Assembly: GCA_023264915.1 (NCBI GenBank)
Contig: JAHFUU010000238.1
Coordinates: forward strand, 1 to 5,252
Source: Microthrixaceae bacterium
GTDB lineage: Bacteria > Actinomycetota > Acidimicrobiia > Acidimicrobiales > Acidimicrobilacustridaceae
Reading direction: 5' to 3'
DNA: 5,252 bases
Under the pieces are notes generated by a model. It did not search any database and was not told where the DNA came from. It worked only from the letters and a program-made list of their open reading frames with translations. The position numbers and the translations under genes were made by a program. Below are positions 1 to 5,252 of the stretch, in pieces. Position 1 is the stretch's first letter. Every line of letters starts with the position of its first letter.

Positions 1-961
1 TCGCCTCGACCACGTTGCCGTCGGTGTCGAGGTGGTAGAACTGGTCTTCACGACCACCCTCTTGCAGGTCGCTCTGGCGCAGGAACCGCTCGTTGTCGAT
101 CCGGACCAGCAGGGACAGGTCTGTCTGGGTGCGCACGAAGTCCTCGTCGACGAGCCCTTCAGAGACGATCACCTGGCACATCGCCAGCGCCAGCGCCGGA
201 TCTGACCCCCACAGGACAGGCACGTGGTAGTCGACGTGCATGTGGGACGGGCTCACGTCGGGGGAGAACAGCACGACCTCGCTGCCGTTGTAACGGGCCT
301 CCTGGAACCAGTGGTAGATCGAGATCGTCGTGTACACCGGGTTGGTGTGCCAGAAGATCAACAGGTCAGAGGTGAACTGCTCTCCCTCGTCGAATCCGAA
401 GATCGGGAAGAACTTGCCGAAGGTGAGGTGATGCCCTGCCGAGAAGTCGTTGATCGATCCGTTGAGGTCGGTGATCGTGGCGCCGAGCATCCCGAGGAAC
501 CGGTCTATGCCCTGGATGGCTGCCGCCTCTGGCGTACCTTCCTTCATGATCGCCTCGGGGCCGGCTGTGCTCATCGTGTCGAGCAGCGAGTCGGCGATCT
601 CGTCGAGAGCTTCGTCCCAGCTGATCCGTTCCCAGCTTCCCGAGCCGCGCTCCCCGACCCGGCGCATCGGGTAGCGCACGCGATCGGGCGAGTCGATCTG
701 CTGGCTCCACACGGCCCCCTTGTTGCACCCGAGCGGGTAGCGGTCAGGGATCTCGGGGTTGGTCTCCTCCTCGCCCATGAATGCACCGGCCACCTCTTCA
801 CGGATGATCTTCCCGTCCTTGACGAAGACGTGGTAGAGGCAGCTGCCGGGGTAGCAGTCCACACAATGCGATCCGAAACCGACCTCGTCGAACTCGGTGC
901 GCTTCCGGTAGCCGCTCTCGGTGATGCGCAGCTCGTGCTTGGATGGTTCGGTGACAGTCAT
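1..961 (-). CDS. Molybdopterin (bis-PGD) oxidoreductase, DMSO reductase superfamily, type II-like catalytic subunit; C-terminus outside window
   Basis: The reading frame from the ATG at 961-959 runs open to the left edge, giving 320 residues of a protein that in this family is usually some 800-1200 long. Residues 31-41 carry an Fe-S (FS0) ligand motif, SHCVDCYPGSC, with H32, C33, C36 and C41, completed by C79 in PLGCNKG. KDGKIIREE (48-56) and the SWERISWDEALDEIAD block (109-124) are typical of Mo-bisPGD enzymes. The segment DLNGSINDFSAGHHLTFGK (165-183) resembles the type II stretch that supplies an Asp ligand to Mo, making D172 the candidate. Residues 200-260 (FWHTNPVYTTIS, LFSPDVSPSHMHVDYHVPV, WGSDPALALAM) match the cofactor-binding part of the NarG/EbdA-like group. 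No twin-arginine signal or hydrophobic N-terminus is present, so a cytoplasmic location is inferred. The start is fixed by a strong RBS five bases upstream. It lies 46 bases after the activase-like gene, probably in the same operon. Family assignment is firm; substrate (nitrate, hydrocarbon, steroid, other) is not determinable. Confidence 0.9.
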   Translation of the reverse strand, partial: MTVTEPSKHELRITESGYRKRTEFDEVGFGSHCVDCYPGSCLYHVFVKDGKIIREEVAGAFMGEEETNPEIPDRYPLGCNKGAVWSQQIDSPDRVRYPMRRVGERGSGSWERISWDEALDEIADSLLDTMSTAGPEAIMKEGTPEAAAIQGIDRFLGMLGATITDLNGSINDFSAGHHLTFGKFFPIFGFDEGEQFTSDLLIFWHTNPVYTTISIYHWFQEARYNGSEVVLFSPDVSPSHMHVDYHVPVLWGSDPALALAMCQVIVSEGLVDEDFVRTQTDLSLLVRIDNERFLRQSDLQEGGREDQFYHLDTDGNVVEA

Positions 962-966
962 GCTGT

Positions 967-973
967 CCTCCTT
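967..973 (-). promoter_or_regulatory. Strong Shine-Dalgarno site of the molybdoenzyme gene
   Basis: On the minus strand the sequence reads AAGGAGG, then ACAGC, then ATG at 961-959. This is a near-perfect anti-16S match at 5-base spacing. It decides the start codon and rules out an upstream extension that could add a signal peptide: the frame stays open upstream, but no in-frame ATG, GTG or TTG is seen between here and the preceding stop codon. Confidence 0.9.
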
Positions 974-1007
974 GGATTGATGTCTTGTGAGCCGCCGGCC
1001 GTGGGTG

Positions 1008-4000
1008 TCACGGTGCTACGGCCATGGGTCGGGCAGTGCGGGGTGCCTCACGGCGGAGGCGGAAGGCGAAGGCGTTCAGGCGGCGCTCGTCTATGGGCGA
1101 CCCGTCGTGGTAGAAGAACAGCATCGGGATCTCGGAGTGATGGCGCAGGATCGACTCGCTGACAAGTGCCGGCCCGCATCCCCACGGGCTTGTCAGCACC
1201 ACCCCGTCACACATCTGCTGCTTCCAGTGGTGCAGGACGCTGCCGACAGTCACCGGTGCCTCGCCGCGGGGGTAGCGGCCGAGCACCGGCCGGCTCTCGG
1301 CGAGGATCGACGCGGCATCACCCGGAGGTATCCACGGGTGAAAGGCCTGCACCCGCGCGTACAGCTTCTCGCGTACCCGTCGCTGGCCTTGGGCTACCAG
1401 CTTGTGGGCGCGCCGGTCAGGCACCGACCTGGCGAGCTCTCCGGGGCACTCGATGGCTACGTACTCGAGAAGTGCTTGGGAAGGCTCGATGGCCACCTGC
1501 AGACCCCGGGCGTTGAGACGCCGGACGATGCCGTCGTTGGCGAAGTCGTCGATCTTCAAGACGATGTCACCGGCCAGCAGCACGGTTCGCCGTGCGGGGT
1601 CTGGGGGTGCTTGGCTAGCGAGCTCGGCGAAGTCAGCTGAGGCGCGGTCGAGGAGGTCGTCGACCAGCCTCTGGTAGCGGGCGGTGTCGCGGTAGCCGCC
1701 GATGGGTGTGTTGCCCACGAGCCGGTCGAGCAGGGCCGTGCCCCGAGCAGGAGCCTCGGTGATCGCCTCGAGCTCCCTCGCGTACCGCCAGTACAGGTCG
1801 TCGACCTGTCCCTCGTGGGATTCGAGAGGCCGGTGGTAGGCAGCCAGCTGGATCAAGATGTCCGTGACGGTCATCCCGATCGCCGAGCGCGGCATGAAGG
1901 CCCACCCAAGGGACCGCTCGCCCTGGAGGTCACGCATGACGACCTCGCCCTTGAGGTCGAGCTGTTCGAGGGACATCTGGTCCTTGACCGAGAACATGCA
2001 GTTGCGGCACATGCCGTCGCCCGTGGCCTGCACGAGCACTCGGGGGCGCCCGTCGTCGTTGGTTTCGAGGTGCTTTCGGAACGACCCCCAGAGCAACTGG
2101 TAAGGCAGGCACTCCTTGCCCGAGCAGTCCTGGCGCCCGACCCTGAGACGCTCGGCGTCGGGCGGGCCCGGGGTCACTGCGTCTAGCCCGTGGGCGCGGA
2201 AGTTCGCGGCAAGGATCGCCCCGAGCTGGTCACCGACCGCTGGCAAGAGGAACTCGATGTCGGGGTCGCGGGTCAGTGGCGGGTTCGGGAGCGGCTCGAG
2301 GTAGTCGAGGCGGCGTCCCGGCACCGGGCCGGGCTGGCCGTCGTGGCGCGAAACCGTGTGCAGGAAGGCCTGCACACGAGTCGTGTAGCCAGCCGAGCCT
2401 CCGTGCCCGTCGCTCTCGAGGGTCGTGTGGGGGTGCCCTTCGAGAAGGCTGGTGAAGACCTGCTCGGCGAAGGAGGCAGGGTTGCATCCGAACGAGGAGA
2501 TCAGCAACGGGTAGGCATCGCCGCGAGCCCGTGCGGCGATGCCCGCGCGCAACGCCCAACGCGTGTCAGACCACGGAGCGCGCGTCAGCCGGGGTGTCGA
2601 GCCGGGTATGGGGAAGCAGTCCATCGGCAGCGCGAGCACGCCGTTCTCGCGCAGCAGCTTGGGGATGCCGGCATTGATCACCGGGTCATGGATGACGTGA
2701 AGGGGTCCGCACACGGGGACGACCGGGATGCAATGGTCACGGCCGTAGGACAGGGTCCGCTCACCGATCTCGAGGAGCGCCTTCTCATATGCGCGCTGGG
2801 CGTCAGAAGCATCGAGCAGCGCAGCGCGCACGGCGGCACGAGGCACAGCCCTGCCGGTCAGCTGGCTCGCTGTGTTGCAGAGCGCCCCGAGCACCTTCGG
2901 GCTCGAAAGGCCTGCGTCGAGCCAGAGATCAGGGCTGACGATCTCGACCGGTGTGCCCCTGGCAGCGAGAGCAGCGCCGACCATCGCCGGTTGAGCCTGC
3001 TCCATCGCGCAGGTGGTCCCACGCATGCCGGGCACAGAATCAGTCGAGAGGAACTTCGGGAACAGGACTCGCGAGACGTCGCTGTCGAGCACCCCGTGGG
3101 CAGCCTTGACCGGTGCACACGCATCGTATGAGTAGCAGCGCTCCTCGCCCCGGGACAGGGTGGACTTGTCAGGAGCGAGCACCCTGGCGTCAAGGCCCAG
3201 CCCCCTGACGAAGGTGACCAGCCAGGGGACATATGCATAGGAGGCTCCGGCCATGGGGATCCCGACGGCCGCCTTGGAGCCACCTGCGCTGACCGGGCTG
3301 TGGCCGACCAACTGTGATGCCGGGGGCATCGAGATCCCGGAGGGCATGTACGGCTCGAGCAACGCCAGTCGCTCGTCGAAGGCCGATGGAGCGTCCATCT
3401 CGAGCTTGGCCTTGGTCCCGGAGGCAACCTCGTACTTGGGGCAGGCGCCGCCGGAGAGAACGGTCTGGCTCGTGTCACCGACAGCGACCTTCGTCCGCTC
3501 TATGTTGCACAACGTCGAGCAGCGCGCGTCCCGGCACTGGAACTCGTGACGATCGATGACCTTGGCGCCCAGAACGAGGGAGAGATCGAGAGGGGGCGAT
3601 GCCTCAAGAGCCTGGGTGCCCAGCTCGTCGATCGCGCACAGCCCGATGCCCCAGGCGCCCATGGCACCCGGGTTCGGCGGGACGACGACGTCGCGCCCTG
3701 TGACAGCAGCCAGGGTCCACGCGAGCGACTCGCCGGACGCGGGCTTGCCCTGGAAGAAGATCCGCTCACCGAAGGTGCGCTGCCCCATCACCCGGTTGAT
3801 GTAGTTGTGGATCACCGAGTACTGGAACCCTGCGAACAGCTCGGGCAGGTCGAACCCTTCGTTGTGGGCCTCGCCCGCCGCTTCGGCGACGAAGACGGTG
3901 CACATCTGACCCAGGTCCGGCGGGCCCTCGGCGAGGGTGGCCAACCGGGTGAACTCCGAGATCTCCTCGACGCCATAGAGCAGCGACTGCTCTTCGAGGA

Positions 4001-5252
4001 ACGAGCCGGTCCCCGCCGAGCACGCCTTGTTCATGTCGCTCTCGACGATCTTGCCGTCCTGCACCTGGATTAACTTGGCGTCCTGGCCCCCTATCTCGAC
4101 CACCGACATGCTCCACCCGCCCGTCTCGTCGCAGTGGATCGCCGCGGTGGCGTGAGCGACGATCTCGTTCAGCGTGATGATCCGGTCAGAGGCCTGGGGG
4201 AACGTGGCCCGCACTACTGCTGCTGCGGCCTCACGACCCGAGCCGGTGAGCGCCACCGCCCGGACGTCTGGATCATGACCGGCAAGGACCGAGGAGATCA
4301 GCCTCTGGACCGCGTCGACGGGGTTGCCCTGCGTGCGGTCATAGGCATCGAAGACGATCTCACCAGTGGCGAGGGAGGTCAGCACAGCCTTGGATCCCGT
4401 TGATCCAAGGTCGAGGCCGAGCACAGACGGCTCGCCCTCTGCACCTTGGGGGATCGGGGGCTCAGGCATTCGCCGCACCCGGCCGCGATGGTCAGCAGCG
4501 GGGCCGAGAACCGAGAAGCGGGCCTCGCTCGGGCTGAACATCGCTGAAGGATCCGCCGGGAGGGGCTGAAGCCGCTCTCCTCGGGCTTGGCCGGCAGCGA
4601 GGGCCGCAGCACCGAGCGCTTCGAGGAACAAGAAATGGTCGGGCACCGTGACCGGCTCGCCGACGGCTTCGCCGAGAGCTTCGATGAGGGTGCCTATCCG
4701 GGCGCACCCGCCGATGGCCAGCACCGGCCCAGCCACGCGGGCGCGAGCCAGCAGGGCCGCCACGTACTTGGCAATCGAACCGAAGTAACCCCTGAACAAC
4801 GCGTCTGCGGGCCGGCCCTGGTTGCCGAAGTGGGTCATCTCGCTCTTGGCGAACACAGAGCAGCGCGCGGTGATCGGGATGGTGTCTCGGGCTTGCCGGG
4901 CCAGGTCGTCGGCCTCGGCGACGGAGAGGCCGAACCGGCCAGCGATCCGCACGAAGGTCTCACCGGTACCCGAGGAGCACTTGTCGTTCTCGACGAACTG
5001 GACCCGACCGGTGTGGTCGCGCGTCAGCACGCCGTAGCCCCGTGCCCCGATGTTGACGATGTTGAGCGAACCGTCGAACCCGGGAAGCGACTCGATCGCC
5101 AGTGCCAGGCAGGCGTCCTCTGGCAGGCCGCTGAGGGTCGGGGCAGCCAGCTTGTCCGCATGCAGGCCCGTGGCACCCAGCGCCGCGCAAGACCCGATGT
5201 CGAGCCGGCGGTACCACTCAGCGAACACCTCTACCGGCTGCCCGTCGTGGGG
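1008..5252 (-). CDS. Fused acyl-CoA dehydratase activase-like protein: two BadF/BcrA-type ATPase domains + DUF2229 + HgdB-like domain; N-terminus outside window
   Basis: Numbering is from the first in-frame GTG (5228), residues 1-1406. The frame stays open for eight more codons to the edge, and the ATP-binding DxGSxxxK motif of domain 1 is absent, so the true start lies outside. ATPase domain 1 (to about 215) has [10 protein letters not shown] (C84) and [10 protein letters not shown] (C123), the two Cys that in HgdC-type activases bridge a [4Fe-4S] cluster between subunits. ATPase domain 2 (about 268-535) is complete: DLGSTGSK (273-280), EIGGQDAK (378-385), NKACSAGTG (C403) and QMCTVFVAE (C443). 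A DUF2229-like region (about 555-960) carries C565/C570/C574/C596, [11 protein letters not shown] (698-708), [19 protein letters not shown] and SSFGCNP (C915). The C-terminal HgdB/COG3581-like region (about 985-1406) has [14 protein letters not shown] (C1035, C1040), GMCRNC (C1074, C1077), SPWGCGP (C1351) and [16 protein letters not shown]. Known relatives couple ATP hydrolysis to low-potential electron transfer; the large fusions have no settled physiological role. It is soluble, with no membrane segment seen. The gene ends in TGA and leads the putative operon with the molybdoenzyme. Confidence 0.92.
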   Translation of the reverse strand, partial: PHDGQPVEVFAEWYRRLDIGSCAALGATGLHADKLAAPTLSGLPEDACLALAIESLPGFDGSLNIVNIGARGYGVLTRDHTGRVQFVENDKCSSGTGETFVRIAGRFGLSVAEADDLARQARDTIPITARCSVFAKSEMTHFGNQGRPADALFRGYFGSIAKYVAALLARARVAGPVLAIGGCARIGTLIEALGEAVGEPVTVPDHFLFLEALGAAALAAGQARGERLQPLPADPSAMFSPSEARFSVLGPAADHRGRVRRMPEPPIPQGAEGEPSVLGLDLGSTGSKAVLTSLATGEIVFDAYDRTQGNPVDAVQRLISSVLAGHDPDVRAVALTGSGREAAAAVVRATFPQASDRIITLNEIVAHATAAIHCDETGGWSMSVVEIGGQDAKLIQVQDGKIVESDMNKACSAGTGSFLEEQSLLYGVEEISEFTRLATLAEGPPDLGQMCTVFVAEAAGEAHNEGFDLPELFAGFQYSVIHNYINRVMGQRTFGERIFFQGKPASGESLAWTLAAVTGRDVVVPPNPGAMGAWGIGLCAIDELGTQALEASPPLDLSLVLGAKVIDRHEFQCRDARCSTLCNIERTKVAVGDTSQTVLSGGACPKYEVASGTKAKLEMDAPSAFDERLALLEPYMPSGISMPPASQLVGHSPVSAGGSKAAVGIPMAGASYAYVPWLVTFVRGLGLDARVLAPDKSTLSRGEERCYSYDACAPVKAAHGVLDSDVSRVLFPKFLSTDSVPGMRGTTCAMEQAQPAMVGAALAARGTPVEIVSPDLWLDAGLSSPKVLGALCNTASQLTGRAVPRAAVRAALLDASDAQRAYEKALLEIGERTLSYGRDHCIPVVPVCGPLHVIHDPVINAGIPKLLRENGVLALPMDCFPIPGSTPRLTRAPWSDTRWALRAGIAARARGDAYPLLISSFGCNPASFAEQVFTSLLEGHPHTTLESDGHGGSAGYTTRVQAFLHTVSRHDGQPGPVPGRRLDYLEPLPNPPLTRDPDIEFLLPAVGDQLGAILAANFRAHGLDAVTPGPPDAERLRVGRQDCSGKECLPYQLLWGSFRKHLETNDDGRPRVLVQATGDGMCRNCMFSVKDQMSLEQLDLKGEVVMRDLQGERSLGWAFMPRSAIGMTVTDILIQLAAYHRPLESHEGQVDDLYWRYARELEAITEAPARGTALLDRLVGNTPIGGYRDTARYQRLVDDLLDRASADFAELASQAPPDPARRTVLLAGDIVLKIDDFANDGIVRRLNARGLQVAIEPSQALLEYVAIECPGELARSVPDRRAHKLVAQGQRRVREKLYARVQAFHPWIPPGDAASILAESRPVLGRYPRGEAPVTVGSVLHHWKQQMCDGVVLTSPWGCGPALVSESILRHHSEIPMLFFYHDGSPIDERRLNAFAFRLRREAPRTARPMAVAP
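4388..4410. repeat. Perfect 9-bp inverted repeat (hairpin) inside the activase-like gene
   Basis: CCTTGGATC and GATCCAAGG flank a 5-base loop, CCGTT. The site lies over the codons of the phosphate-binding loop LGSTGSK of ATPase domain 2. The symmetry is explained at least partly by the repeated Gly-Ser codons (GGATC...GGATCC), so a regulatory role is not claimed. Confidence 0.6.

Noticed and set aside
861..961. Tat signal peptide at the molybdoenzyme N-terminus
   Set aside because: The only basic stretch (GYRKRTE, residues 17-23) is not followed by a hydrophobic segment, so it is not a twin-arginine signal.
962..1007. Possible terminator or separate promoter in the gap between the two genes
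   Set aside because: There is a short GC-rich palindromic core (GGCCGGC) but no stable stem followed by a T-run, and no recognisable -35/-10 pair. The gap reads best as an intra-operon spacer with an RBS.
224..1162. Long open frame on the plus strand (312 codons)
   Set aside because: It lies antisense to the molybdoenzyme and the end of the activase gene. Its protein has no recognisable motif and is rich in Val/Asp/Arg/Gly, as expected from the complement of GC-rich codons.
2190..3131. Long open frame on the plus strand (313 codons)
   Set aside because: Fully antisense to the DUF2229-like part of the fused gene, whose conserved motifs prove the minus-strand frame. Low-complexity composition and no family resemblance.
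3546..4073. Plus-strand open frame of 175 codons
   Set aside because: Antisense shadow of ATPase domain 2; rich in Arg, Asp, Leu and Val with no motif.
5226..5228. GTG as the true start of the fused protein
   Set aside because: The frame is open upstream to the edge, no good Shine-Dalgarno precedes it, and it would cut into ATPase domain 1.

Overview
This is a GC-rich bacterial window (roughly two-thirds G+C by eye) in which almost every base is coding, and all of it on the minus strand. G/C-ending codons dominate both genes and the downstream gene has a strong Shine-Dalgarno sequence. These point to a high-GC bacterium (an actinobacterium or a high-GC proteobacterial-type lineage are both possible), but nothing here fixes the phylum.

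Layout, read in the direction of transcription (right to left). (1) 5252 to 1008: a very large fused protein of the 2-hydroxyacyl-CoA dehydratase activase / BadF-BcrA ATPase superfamily. It has two tandem ASKHA-type ATPase domains, then a DUF2229-type domain, then a C-terminal HgdB-like (COG3581-type) domain. Its N-terminus lies outside the window. (2) A 46-base gap carrying a textbook ribosome binding site. (3) 961 to 1: the first 320 residues of a molybdopterin (bis-PGD) oxidoreductase of the DMSO reductase superfamily. It most resembles the NarG/ethylbenzene dehydrogenase-like (type II) branch, with an N-terminal Fe-S cluster motif and a candidate Asp ligand to Mo. It has no Tat signal peptide and continues past the left edge.

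The short gap, shared strand and lack of any visible terminator suggest one transcription unit. The upstream protein belongs to a family that uses ATP hydrolysis to push electrons to very low potential through Fe-S clusters. The downstream protein belongs to a family that does oxygen-atom transfer, hydroxylation or other redox chemistry at Mo. Their co-transcription is the most interesting point in the window: it could be an ATP-dependent low-potential reductase working with, or in the same catabolic pathway as, a cytoplasmic Mo enzyme. The substrate cannot be told from the sequence. There are no RNA genes, mobile elements or CRISPR arrays.
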